The notes below the pieces were generated by a model, which worked only from the letters and a program-made list of their open reading frames with translations, was not told where the DNA came from and did not search any database. Position numbers and translations under genes: made by a program. A stretch of DNA of 64,000 nt from Sabulicella glaciei (GTDB taxonomy: Bacteria > Pseudomonadota > Alphaproteobacteria > Acetobacterales > Acetobacteraceae), in contig NZ_JAPFQI010000001.1 in the NCBI RefSeq assembly GCF_026183895.1, forward strand, positions 89,500 through 153,499, written 5' to 3'. Below, one piece after another: positions 38,175-46,783 of the stretch. Within the stretch, counting starts at the first letter, position 1, and every line of letters begins with the position of its first letter.

Positions 38175-39131
38175 ATGATCCGCCGCCGTCACGTCCTTGC
38201 CCTGCCGCTTGCCGCGCCTGCCCTCGCGCTGGCTCAGGGCGGCGCGCCGCTGCGCCTGATCGTGCCGGCCCCGCCTGGCGGGTCCACCGACATCCTGGCC
38301 CGGCTGCTGACCGAGCGCGCAGGTGCGACGCTGGGCCAGGCGGTGGTGGTGGATAATCGCGGGGGTGCGGGTGGCATTATCGGAACGGAGGCAGCGTCGC
38401 GCGCCCCAGCGGATGGCAACACGGTGGTGCTGGGCCACAACCAGACCCATGCCAGCAACCAGTGGATGGCGCGCAACCTGCCCTACAACGTCACCGAAAG
38501 CTTCGCCCCGGTCGCGCGGCTGGCGACGGTGCATCACGCCACCGTGGTGCCGGCGAACTCCCCGGCGCGCGACATGGCCGGGCTGGTGGCGATGGGGCGC
38601 GACGGGCGGCGCGTCACCTACGCCTCCTCGCAGGCCGGCTCCGCCTCGCACGTCATCGCCGAGACCTTCGTGCGCCGGAACAACATGGACGCGACGCACG
38701 TGCCATATCGCGGCGGCGGCCCGGCCACGCAGGACACAGTGGCGGGGGTGGTGAACTTCTACGTCTCGACCTGGCCGGGCGTGGTGAACCTCGTGCGCGA
38801 CAACCGGCTGCGCGCCCTGTCCATCGGCGCGCCCGCGCGGATCGAGGGCTTCCCGGACCTGCCCACCGCCGCCGAGGCGGGAATGCCCTACATGGCGGTG
38901 GATGCGTGGTTCGGCCTCTTCGCGCCCGCCGGCACGGAGCCCGCGCGGGTGACGCGGCTCGCCGAGGCCTTCCTGGGCGCACTGAACGCCGGGGACATGG
39001 CGCCGCGCCTCGCCCAGGCGGGGCTGAACCCGGCGCCGCTGGCCCCCGCGCCCTTCGCCGCCTTTCAGCGCGCAGAGGTGGAGCGCTGGCGCGAGATGGC
39101 CCAGATCACCGGCATCATGATGGAGAGCTGA
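38175..39131 (+). CDS. Bug family periplasmic substrate-binding protein
   Basis: A 318-residue extracytoplasmic receptor of the Bug (TctC-like) type. The signal peptide is MIRRRHVLALPLAAPALALA. The mature protein starts with the typical LRLIVPAPPGGSTDILARLL and VVVDNRGGAGGIIGTEAASR, and later HVPYRGGGPATQDTVAGVVN. These proteins bind carboxylates or related compounds for tripartite tricarboxylate transporters or for sensing; many stand alone, as here, with no TctA/TctB nearby. GGGAGG sits about eight bases before ATG. The 3' end overlaps the convergent glycosyltransferase by 17 bases. Confidence 0.93.
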   Translation: MIRRRHVLALPLAAPALALAQGGAPLRLIVPAPPGGSTDILARLLTERAGATLGQAVVVDNRGGAGGIIGTEAASRAPADGNTVVLGHNQTHASNQWMARNLPYNVTESFAPVARLATVHHATVVPANSPARDMAGLVAMGRDGRRVTYASSQAGSASHVIAETFVRRNNMDATHVPYRGGGPATQDTVAGVVNFYVSTWPGVVNLVRDNRLRALSIGAPARIEGFPDLPTAAEAGMPYMAVDAWFGLFAPAGTEPARVTRLAEAFLGALNAGDMAPRLAQAGLNPAPLAPAPFAAFQRAEVERWREMAQITGIMMES

Positions 39132-42100
39132 CCAGCCCCCTCAGCCACGCCTCGACCTGGCGCGCCTGCCCGATCGGCCCGGGCAGCGCGTCCAGCGCGG
39201 CAGTCGCGCGCGCCGCCTGCGCCTCCCGCGCCGCCGCGTCGTCCAGCAGCCCGGCCAGGGCGCGGGCGATGTGCTCGGGGGCCGGCTCCACCCGGCGGCA
39301 CAGCGCGTCCTCGCGCGGGGCGAGGGGCGAGAGCGCATCCACCACCGGCAGGCCACAGGCCACCATCTCGAACCCCGCCTCGTCCATTCCGTCCGGCGCG
39401 AAGCACAGCCCCACCGTGGCGGCGCTGTAGAGCAGGGCGCGGGCCATGCGATCGGGCCAAGCCTTCTCCTCCGAAAGCCCGGCGGGCAGGGCGCGCACGG
39501 GGCGGCGCGGCGGCGGGTCTTCCGGCTTGCGCGGCTTCGGTGCTGGAATGCCGGCGACCACGATCTCCACGCCCGGCACCATGGCGCGCAGCTGCTCCAG
39601 CGCCGCGATGCCGAGCTCGTGGCAGCGCAACGGGTCGTCGGAATCGGTGCGGAAGGCGACGAGGCGCGCCGCGCGGCCGGTTTCCGGGCGCGGGTGGAAC
39701 AGGGTGCGGTCCGGCGCCGGGTCGAAGCGCGCCGCGCCCAGCCGCTCCGCCAGCACCGCGCCACGGGCGATGCGCGGCAGGGGGAGGGATAACGCCGCCT
39801 CGGCTGCCAGGCGTCGCGCGCCGAGCGGCTCGCGCGCAGCCTCGTCCACCTGGATCAGCCGCGCGGCGCGGCCGCCCGTCTGCGCCTCCAGCGGCCGCAG
39901 CCGGGGCAGGCTGGGGCCATCCGTGGCCAGCAGCAGGTCGGGCGCGAGGCCGGCGGGGTTCGCGGCGACCGGCAAGGTGGAGTCCGCCTCGCCGCCTAGT
40001 GGGATGTCCAGCGCCACGCGGTGGCCAAGCAGGGACAGCGCCTCGCCCAGGCGCAACGCTTCTGCTGCCTCGGCCTTGCCGGATGGAGGAAGGAGGCACA
40101 GGGAAAGCGGGCGCGGCGCGGTGGCGAGGAGGTCGGCCTTCGCCGCTTCCCAGGCCTCGCCGGCGCGCGCATCGGCGAATTGCCGCAAGGCGCGTTCGCG
40201 GGCCGCCGCGCCGATCTGGCGGCGCAATTCCGGCTCGGCGATCAGCCGGTCCAGGGCGCGGGTCCAGTCGGCCTCGCTCGCGGCCAGGAAGCCGTCAACC
40301 CCGTCGGTGATGGCGGCGGCGTAGGGGGCGGTCGGGCTGGCGGCCGAGGGGACGCCGAACAGCCCGGCCTCGAACACCTTCAGCTCGCTCTTCGCCTCGC
40401 AGAACCGCGCGCCGTGCTCCAGCGGCGCGAAGTTCACGTCCACCTGCGCGTAGAGCTCCAGCATCAGCGGATGCGGCAGCAGCGGGGCGCGGGTGATGCG
40501 CCCCGCGAACTCATCCCATTCGGGCCCGAGCCGCAGCGCCCCCGCGACGAGGAGGCGCGTCTGCGGGTGGCGGCGCATCGCCTCCAGCACCGCGCGCTCC
40601 ATCTGGGCGAAGTCGCCGCGATGGGTCCAGGTGCCGCTGAAATAGCCGAGCCGCACGATGCCTGCTTCGTCGTGGCGCGGCGTGCGGCGGGCGATGTGGC
40701 GCTCGAAGGCGCCATGGGTGTTGGGGACGATTCGCGCCGGGCGGGCCAGCGCCTCCGCCGCTTCGGCGATGGCGGCGGTCGAGCCGGTGACGGCATCGGC
40801 GGCCAGCAGCGCCTCGCGATACAGGCGCAGCCCGACCATCGCGCCCTCGCGCTCCTGCCGGTCCATCTCGGCGAGGGAGCGCATCTCGTGCGCCAGGGCG
40901 GGGTCGAAGGTGAGGTCGTCCACGTCGAACACCACGCGGGCGCCGAGGCGACGCGCGGCGCGCAGCCCGGATTCCAGGCGCTCGCCCAGCGGCGCGCGGA
41001 AGGCGACCATCGTGGCGAGCGAGCCGCAATGCGCGGCGAGGCGGTCGCCCTCATGCGGCAGGAAGGTTTCGGCGCGCAGGCCGCGCTCCTCCAGCGCCTC
41101 CACCAGGTTCAGTACGCGGTAGCGCAGGGACTCGCCTTCCGGGGCGCCGACCAGGAAAGCCACGTCCACCGCCGGCCGAGCCGCTTCCCGGCGCGGGGCG
41201 ATGCGGCGGGAGGGCATCGCAGCCAGCCCGCAGAGCCGGAGGAAGGCGAGCCCGGCCGGGGCGCGGCGCGGCGCCGCATTCGCCTCGAAGATCGCGGCCA
41301 GCACGGCGGCGAGGTCGCGCGCGTCCGGGGAGGCGGCTTCGAACAGGGCCAGCAGGACCGGGCGGATGGCGCGGCGCCACGGGCCTTCGCGCAGCGACAG
41401 CAACTCGCGCGAAGCCTGCAGCGCGGCGGCCAGGGCTTCGTTCCATTGGCCCGCCGCAGCGGCCTCGGCCGACCAGGCGAGGAGGAGGAGGCGCCGCATC
41501 CTCGGCGTAGGCGGCATGGGTTTGCCCTCGCGCTGGCCGGGCGGCGCCTGCTGCCACGCCTCCAGGCAGAGCGTGCGCAACGCCCCGGCCCCCGGCGCGC
41601 GGTTGCCGAGCAGGAAGGGGGCAAGGCGGACCCACCAGCGCAGATCGGAGAGGCGCGATCGCCCGCCGGACTCCGCCGTGTGCAGCCGGTCCAGCAGCGG
41701 CGCGAGGCGGCCGAGCCACGCCTCGGCGGTGCGCGGACCATCCTCCAGCGCCAGGGCGAGAAAGAAGGCGGCGCGGGCCAGAAGGCGTTCCCGCCAGGGG
41801 TCGGCAGAAAGCTGCCCCGCTTCCAGCGCCGCGCAGGCGGCGTCCAGCGCCGTCGCAGCATGGGTCGCCAGCGCCTCGCCGAGCAGGCGCGCCACCCCGA
41901 GCATCAGCGCCTGCCGCGCCTCGCCCGCGCGGCCTTCGGCCAGTGCCACCTCGCCGCGCATCAGCAGCACGGCGTCGCCGTAGGGGTAGGTCCCGTCGGG
42001 CTCGGCGGGGGGCAGGGCGCGGGCCAGGGCGTCCTCAAAGGCGGCAGCCAGTTCCGAGCGGTCGGTGCGCCGCGCCTCGGGATGGGCGGCGAGGTGCGCG

Positions 42101-42636
42101 TCCTCGTCGAACAGCGCCGCCTCCCCCGCGAGGGTGGCGAGCAGCGCGCCATGGCTGGGCGAGGGCGCTTCCTCCTGCGCGGCGAGGAGCAAGCCGGGCG
42201 GGAGCGTCATCAGCGCCCGTCGCAGCGCGTCGGCCGTGATGCCGGAGGATGGATGGGGCGGGAGCTGCGCCAGCCCCTCGATCCGCAGCGCCAGGGGGCG
42301 CATGTCGTCGCGCAGGGGCAGGAGGGCGCGCAGCGTGGCCAAGAGCCGCTCCGGCGCGCAGCGTCGAAGGTCGAGCAGGAAACCCGCCCAGCTTCCGGGA
42401 ACGAAGCGGGCGATGTCGCCGCGCTCGAGCCCGGTTTCCGCCGTGCCCAGCAACTCGCCCGCGACCCAGATCTCCACCGTGACGGGACGGGCCGGGTCCT
42501 GCGTGTCGAGCGCCCACCCTCCGACCTCGAAACCGGCCAGCGCGCCCATCCCGGCGCGGAAGCGCGGCGGCGCGTCGAGGCGTTCGAGCAGGAAATTCGC
42601 CGTCTCCAGCACCGGCGGGATGGGGTCGTCATTCAT
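39115..42636 (-). CDS. Large multidomain glycosyltransferase-like protein
   Basis: 1173 residues. The N-terminal 130 residues contain a beta-rich module (GFEVGGWALDTQDPARPVTV), similar to a sandwich-like domain seen in some Rhodospirillales glycan proteins. Residues about 180-490 are Ala/Leu/Arg-rich helices, perhaps TPR-like. A GT-B-like unit follows (about 500-870) with RYRVLNLVEALEERG, VVFDVDDLTFD and EAKSELKVFEAGLFGVPSAA. A second, incomplete GT-B-like unit (about 880-1165) ends with the nucleotide-sugar site DGMDEAGFEMVACGLPVVD. No membrane segment or signal peptide. Donor and acceptor are unknown. ATGA-coupled to holC. Confidence 0.72.
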   Translation of the reverse strand: MNDDPIPPVLETANFLLERLDAPPRFRAGMGALAGFEVGGWALDTQDPARPVTVEIWVAGELLGTAETGLERGDIARFVPGSWAGFLLDLRRCAPERLLATLRALLPLRDDMRPLALRIEGLAQLPPHPSSGITADALRRALMTLPPGLLLAAQEEAPSPSHGALLATLAGEAALFDEDAHLAAHPEARRTDRSELAAAFEDALARALPPAEPDGTYPYGDAVLLMRGEVALAEGRAGEARQALMLGVARLLGEALATHAATALDAACAALEAGQLSADPWRERLLARAAFFLALALEDGPRTAEAWLGRLAPLLDRLHTAESGGRSRLSDLRWWVRLAPFLLGNRAPGAGALRTLCLEAWQQAPPGQREGKPMPPTPRMRRLLLLAWSAEAAAAGQWNEALAAALQASRELLSLREGPWRRAIRPVLLALFEAASPDARDLAAVLAAIFEANAAPRRAPAGLAFLRLCGLAAMPSRRIAPRREAARPAVDVAFLVGAPEGESLRYRVLNLVEALEERGLRAETFLPHEGDRLAAHCGSLATMVAFRAPLGERLESGLRAARRLGARVVFDVDDLTFDPALAHEMRSLAEMDRQEREGAMVGLRLYREALLAADAVTGSTAAIAEAAEALARPARIVPNTHGAFERHIARRTPRHDEAGIVRLGYFSGTWTHRGDFAQMERAVLEAMRRHPQTRLLVAGALRLGPEWDEFAGRITRAPLLPHPLMLELYAQVDVNFAPLEHGARFCEAKSELKVFEAGLFGVPSAASPTAPYAAAITDGVDGFLAASEADWTRALDRLIAEPELRRQIGAAARERALRQFADARAGEAWEAAKADLLATAPRPLSLCLLPPSGKAEAAEALRLGEALSLLGHRVALDIPLGGEADSTLPVAANPAGLAPDLLLATDGPSLPRLRPLEAQTGGRAARLIQVDEAAREPLGARRLAAEAALSLPLPRIARGAVLAERLGAARFDPAPDRTLFHPRPETGRAARLVAFRTDSDDPLRCHELGIAALEQLRAMVPGVEIVVAGIPAPKPRKPEDPPPRRPVRALPAGLSEEKAWPDRMARALLYSAATVGLCFAPDGMDEAGFEMVACGLPVVDALSPLAPREDALCRRVEPAPEHIARALAGLLDDAAAREAQAARATAALDALPGPIGQARQVEAWLRGLVSSPS

Positions 42637-43073
42637 GCCTTGCGTTCCCAGCCGCGCGGGCCTTGCTGCCAGTAGGTGAGGCCGTGCCCGGCCTCCTTCG
42701 CGGCGCGCCAGCGGCGACGGGCCGCCTCCAGGGCCGCCGGGTCATTGCCGTCGAACAGGTCGAAGCCGCGCTCGTAATGGGCGAGATGCGCGGATTCCGC
42801 GCCTTCCACCAGGAACAGGTGACGCGCGCCGTTGGGTGGCGGCTGGTCCTCCGCCGTGAGGAAGATGGGCTGGTTCTCGGCCTCCTCCGTCCCGTGCGGA
42901 AGCCAGTCGGGCTCCGGGCAGGTCCAGAGCGCGTCGTCCAGTGCGCGTAGCCGCTCGGGGTCCGGGCAGAGCAGGAGCGCCCGGGCCGGGATCTCCAGCA
43001 CGCGGCCCAGAAGGCGCGGCAGGGCCTGTTCCAGCGGCGAGCGTGTCAGGTGGTAGAAGCCGATCTCCGTCAC
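42633..43073 (-). CDS. holC: DNA polymerase III subunit chi
   Basis: A 146-residue chi subunit, which links the clamp loader to single-strand-binding protein. Family features are the N-terminal TEIGFYHLTRSPLEQALPRL, the ALDDALWTCPEPDWLPHG block and QPIFLTAEDQPPPNGARHLF. The start appears to be GTG (43073) without a visible Shine-Dalgarno. It lies 32 bases after the second aminopeptidase; pepA next to holC is a widespread arrangement. Its stop overlaps the glycosyltransferase ATG. Confidence 0.9.
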   Translation of the reverse strand: MTEIGFYHLTRSPLEQALPRLLGRVLEIPARALLLCPDPERLRALDDALWTCPEPDWLPHGTEEAENQPIFLTAEDQPPPNGARHLFLVEGAESAHLAHYERGFDLFDGNDPAALEAARRRWRAAKEAGHGLTYWQQGPRGWERKA

Positions 43074-43105
43074 CGGGAGTGGTTACCACCCCGGCCGGGA
43101 TTCCG

Positions 43106-44464
43106 TCAGACCCTGTGCGGATCCTCGAAATGCCGCTCCACCAGCGCGTCCAGCAACCGGACGCCGAAGCCGGTGGGCTGGCCGCGTGCGGCGAGCCCCT
43201 CGTCATCCTCCGCGGTGTCCACGCCCGCGATGTCGAGATGCGCCCAGGGCAGGCTTCCGGCGAATTCGCGCAGAAAGGCGGCGGCATGGCAGGCATCGGG
43301 CAGGAGGCGCCCGCCCCAGGCGCCCGACCCGGCGGGGGCGCATTGCCGCAGGTCGGCAATCTCGGAGCGCAGATCGTCGCGATGCCGTTCGCCGATCGGC
43401 AACGGCCAGACCCGCTCGCCCACCGCCTCCCCGGCGGCGGCGACGGCGGCGGCCAGGGCGGGGTCGTTGCCGAACAGCCCCGCGCGCGCATGGCCAAGGG
43501 CGACGATGACGCTGCCGGTCAGGGTCGCAAGGTCGATCAAGGCGCGTGGCCGGTGGTTCCGTGCAGCGAGGTGCAGCGCGTCGGCGAGGACCAGGCGCCC
43601 TTCCGCGTCCGTGTCCAGAACCTCCACCGTGACGCCGGATGCCATGCGCAGCACGTCGCCGGGCCGGTAGGAGCGCGCGCCCGTCGCGTTCTCCGCGATG
43701 GCGAGCAGCGCGACGGCGGGGCAGGGGGAGCGGCGGCGGGCGAGGGCAAGCATCGCGCCCGCGCAGGCAGCGGCCCCCGCCATGTCGGCGCGCATCGTCT
43801 CCATGCCCGCCGCCGGCTTGATGGAGATGCCGCCCGTGTCGAAGCAGAGGCCCTTGCCGGCGAAGGCGACGGGCGGGGCGTCGAAGCTGCCCTTCCAGCC
43901 GATCTCGACGAGACGCGGCGGCTCCACCGCGCCGCCCCCCACCGCCAGCAGGCCGCCCGCGCCCAACGCCTTCAGCCGCACGGCATCGAGGACGCGGACG
44001 GAAAGCCCTTCCTTTTCCAGCGCCAGGAGGCGGCGTGTGAAGCCCTCGGGCGAAAGGCGGTTCGCCGGTTCGGCGACGCAGTCGCGGGCGAACTCCATCC
44101 CGGCCAGGGTCGCCTCGGCCCGCTCCCAGTCGAGGCTGCGCGGCGCATCGGCCACCACTTCCAGCCTGCGGTGTCCGGGCACGGATTTCAGGGAGAAGCG
44201 GTGCGCGCGGATCGCCGCACCCATGGCCAGGGCACGCGCCGCCCCGGCCGGGAAGTCGCGCGTGTCGAGGGCGAGGTGCCGCGCCTCCACCGGCGCGGCG
44301 GCAACGGCGCGCGCGCCCAACGCCTCGAAGTCGCGCGCGGATTCCGCTCCGGCGGCGCCGACGCGGGTCAGCCCCGCCTCGCCCCTCGTTTCGCCGCGCG
44401 ACAGCGCGGAGTCGGGGAGGAGGCGGTGCGCCTCCTCGTCGGGGGCGCGGCGGAGTCGGATCAC
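43106..44464 (-). CDS. Second M17 leucyl aminopeptidase family protein
   Basis: A 452-residue cytosolic M17 aminopeptidase paralogous to the preceding gene. The metal and catalytic regions are GKGLCFDTGGISIKPAAGME, MRADMAGAAACAGAM and DTDAEGRLVLADAL, where the family signature NTDAEGRL has Asp in place of Asn. The metal-binding Lys, Asp, Asp and Glu and the catalytic Arg positions look kept. The N-terminal domain is shorter than in PepA. GTG 44464 overlaps the pepA stop (GTGA). Substrate range may differ from PepA. Confidence 0.9.
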   Translation of the reverse strand: MIRLRRAPDEEAHRLLPDSALSRGETRGEAGLTRVGAAGAESARDFEALGARAVAAAPVEARHLALDTRDFPAGAARALAMGAAIRAHRFSLKSVPGHRRLEVVADAPRSLDWERAEATLAGMEFARDCVAEPANRLSPEGFTRRLLALEKEGLSVRVLDAVRLKALGAGGLLAVGGGAVEPPRLVEIGWKGSFDAPPVAFAGKGLCFDTGGISIKPAAGMETMRADMAGAAACAGAMLALARRRSPCPAVALLAIAENATGARSYRPGDVLRMASGVTVEVLDTDAEGRLVLADALHLAARNHRPRALIDLATLTGSVIVALGHARAGLFGNDPALAAAVAAAGEAVGERVWPLPIGERHRDDLRSEIADLRQCAPAGSGAWGGRLLPDACHAAAFLREFAGSLPWAHLDIAGVDTAEDDEGLAARGQPTGFGVRLLDALVERHFEDPHRV

Positions 44465-45924
44465 CCCTCGTGATGCTCGGCGACGAGGCGGTCCAGCAGG
44501 CGCACGCCGAAGGCCGTGGCGCCCTTGGGCACGGTGGCCGTGTCCTTGCTGCTCCACGCCGTGCCGGCGATGTCGAGATGGGCCCAGGGCTTGCCCTGCA
44601 CGAAGCGCCCGATGAAATGCGCCGCGCTGATGGAGGAGCCGGGACGCCCGCCGACATTCTTCATGTCGGCGATCTCGGATTTCAGCTGCTTGTCGTAGCT
44701 CTCGCCCATCGGCATGCGCCAGCACTTCTCGCCCGTGGCTCGGCCTGCCGCCTCGATGCGCGCGGCGAGGTCGTCGTCATTGGCGAAGAGGCCTGCATGC
44801 TCGTGGCCCAGCGCGATGATGATGGCGCCGGTCAGCGTCGCGAGGTCCACGATGAATTGCGGGTCGAAGCGCTCGATCGCGTAGTGGATCACGTCGGCGA
44901 GGACGAGGCGCCCTTCCGCGTCGGTGTTGATCACCTCCACCGTCTGGCCGCTGGCCGTCGTCACCACGTCGCCGGGGCGTTGCGCGGTGGCGGAGGGCAT
45001 GTTCTCCACCAGCCCGACCACGCCCACCACGTCGGCCTTGGCCTTGCGCCCGGCCAGCGCGGCCATCAGCCCGATCACGGCCCCGGCGCCGGCCATGTCC
45101 CACTTCATGTCCTCCATCCCCGCCGCCGGCTTGATGGAGATGCCGCCCGTGTCGAAGGTGACGCCCTTGCCGATGAAGCAGAGCGGCTTCTCGGGCTTGC
45201 GGCGGCCCGAGCCGTTCCAGCGCATCACCACGGTGCGCGCCTCGTTGGCCGAGCCCTGTGCGACGCCGAGAAGCGCGCCGAAGTTGAGCTTGCGCATCTC
45301 CTTCGGCCCCAGCACCTCCACCTGCACGCCCAAGCGCTCGAGTTCGCGGCAGCGATCGGCCAGCACGGCGGGGGTGAGGATGTTCGCCGGCTCCGCGACC
45401 AGTTCGCGGGCCAGGAACACGCCATCGGCGACGGCGCGCAGGGCGGGGAAGGCGGCCTTGGCAGCGCTGGCCTCGGCCGTGGCGAAGGAAAGCTTCGCGA
45501 GCTTGGGCTTGTCCTCCGGCTTTTCCGTCGTGCGGTAGCGGTCGAAGCGCCAGTCGCGCAGCAGGGCGCCCATCGCCATCTCCGCCACCTCGGCGCCCGA
45601 GAGCCCTTCCGTCGCGACGGTCGCCTCGCGCTCCATCCGCAGATGCGGGACGAGGCCGCCGCCCGCTTCCTCTGCCTTGAACGAGTCGCGCTTGCCGAGG
45701 CCGAGCAGGAGGACGCGGGTCAGCGACGGAACGGGCGCCCAGAGCAGGACGGACTGGCCCTTGCGGCCCTTGAACGCGGCAGCCTGCGCCGCGCGGGCAA
45801 CGGCGCCGCCCGCCTGCTCGTCCAGCGCCTGCGCCATGGCGGGCAGCGGGGATTCCTCGAAGCAGGGCAGGACCAGCGCCCCGGAGCGGGGCAGCGTCGG
45901 CTTGGTGAAGGCGATGTCGGGCAT
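44461..45924 (-). CDS. pepA: Leucyl aminopeptidase PepA
   Basis: A 487-residue two-metal aminopeptidase that removes N-terminal residues in peptide turnover. The conserved C-terminal domain shows GKGVTFDTGGISIKPAAGME, MKWDMAGAGAVIGLMAALAG, the family signature NTDAEGRLVLADVI, and IIALGHEHAGLFANDD. The hexamer-forming N-terminal domain occupies about 1-165. ATG 45924 is divergent from cysQ over 88 bases. It is the first gene of a minus-strand pepA-pepA2-holC-glycosyltransferase run. Confidence 0.96.
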   Translation of the reverse strand: MPDIAFTKPTLPRSGALVLPCFEESPLPAMAQALDEQAGGAVARAAQAAAFKGRKGQSVLLWAPVPSLTRVLLLGLGKRDSFKAEEAGGGLVPHLRMEREATVATEGLSGAEVAEMAMGALLRDWRFDRYRTTEKPEDKPKLAKLSFATAEASAAKAAFPALRAVADGVFLARELVAEPANILTPAVLADRCRELERLGVQVEVLGPKEMRKLNFGALLGVAQGSANEARTVVMRWNGSGRRKPEKPLCFIGKGVTFDTGGISIKPAAGMEDMKWDMAGAGAVIGLMAALAGRKAKADVVGVVGLVENMPSATAQRPGDVVTTASGQTVEVINTDAEGRLVLADVIHYAIERFDPQFIVDLATLTGAIIIALGHEHAGLFANDDDLAARIEAAGRATGEKCWRMPMGESYDKQLKSEIADMKNVGGRPGSSISAAHFIGRFVQGKPWAHLDIAGTAWSSKDTATVPKGATAFGVRLLDRLVAEHHEG

Positions 45925-45967
45925 GAAGGCTCCGGTTCCGCGAATGTGTGGGCGCGAGGATAGGCCG

Positions 45968-45998
45968 CCCCCCGCGTTGCGTCATGTGGGGCGGGGGG
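45968..45998. repeat. Inverted repeat between pepA and cysQ
   Basis: CCCCCCGC (45968-45975) and GCGGGGGG (45991-45998) could form an 8-bp stem with a 15-base loop in the divergent pepA-cysQ spacer. It may be incidental in such GC-rich DNA or affect one of the two leaders. Confidence 0.3.
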
Positions 45999-46012
45999 AT
46001 AAGCCCGGGGGC

Positions 46013-46783
46013 ATGGAACATCACCGCCTCCTCGACGCCATGGCCCGCCTCGCTCGGCAGGCCGGCGAGGCGATCATGGCAGTGCGGCGGGCCGGCTTCG
46101 CGGTGGAGCGCAAGTCCGACCAAAGCCCCGTCACCGCCGCCGACCGCCTGGCCGAGACGGTCATCACCGAAGGGTTGCTGGCCCTGACGCCCGATTGGCC
46201 CGTGGTGGCCGAGGAGGCCTGCGAGGCCTCGGACCCGCCGCCTCCGGCCCCGGTCTTCTGGCTCGTGGACCCGCTGGACGGCACGCGCGAATTCGCCGCC
46301 GGCCGCGACGAGTTCTGCGCCTGCATCGCGCTGGTGGAGGCCGGTGTCCCCTTGCTGGGCGTGCTGGCGGAACCCGCGCGGGGCCTCGTGCACGCCGGCG
46401 GGGCGGGGATCGGCGCCTGGACGGAGGACGAGGCCGGCCGCCGCACCCCCCTGCGCACCCGCCGCCCGCCGCCCGAGGGCGTGGTGGTGGTGCAGAGCCG
46501 CTCCCGCACCGACGAGGCGGCCGTGTCGGAGCATTGCGCGGGGATGAAGCTGGCGGGGGTGCTGAAGCTCGGCTCCGCGCTGAAGTTCGCGCGCCTCGCG
46601 GCCGGCGAGGCCGATCTGTCGCCCCGCCCGCGCGCCGCGATGATGGAATGGGACGTGGCCGCGGGCCAGGCGGTGCTGGAAGGGGCCGGGGGCGCCGTGC
46701 TCGACCTCCAGGGGCGGCCCCTTCGCTACGGCAAGCCCGGCTACCGGCAGGACGGATTCCTGGCCTTCGGCACGCGGCCGTGA
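46013..46783 (+). CDS. cysQ: 3'(2'),5'-bisphosphate nucleotidase CysQ
   Basis: A 256-residue Mg2+-dependent, Li+-sensitive phosphatase of the inositol monophosphatase superfamily. It hydrolyses 3'-phosphoadenosine 5'-phosphate from sulfate assimilation. Metal motifs are VVAEEA, DPLDGTREF (86-94) and the late WDVAAGQAVLEGAGG. KSDQSPVTAADRLAE is the typical N-terminal acidic site. A related inositol or histidinol phosphatase is possible, but the DGTREF form is CysQ-like. The stop overlaps the GTG of the next gene. Confidence 0.88.
   Translation: MEHHRLLDAMARLARQAGEAIMAVRRAGFAVERKSDQSPVTAADRLAETVITEGLLALTPDWPVVAEEACEASDPPPPAPVFWLVDPLDGTREFAAGRDEFCACIALVEAGVPLLGVLAEPARGLVHAGGAGIGAWTEDEAGRRTPLRTRRPPPEGVVVVQSRSRTDEAAVSEHCAGMKLAGVLKLGSALKFARLAAGEADLSPRPRAAMMEWDVAAGQAVLEGAGGAVLDLQGRPLRYGKPGYRQDGFLAFGTRP

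Noticed and set aside
40021..42675. An 884-codon plus-strand open frame opposite the large glycosyltransferase
   Set aside because: Low-complexity Arg/Gln/Gly-rich reading; the minus frame has coherent glycosyltransferase motifs and is coupled to holC.
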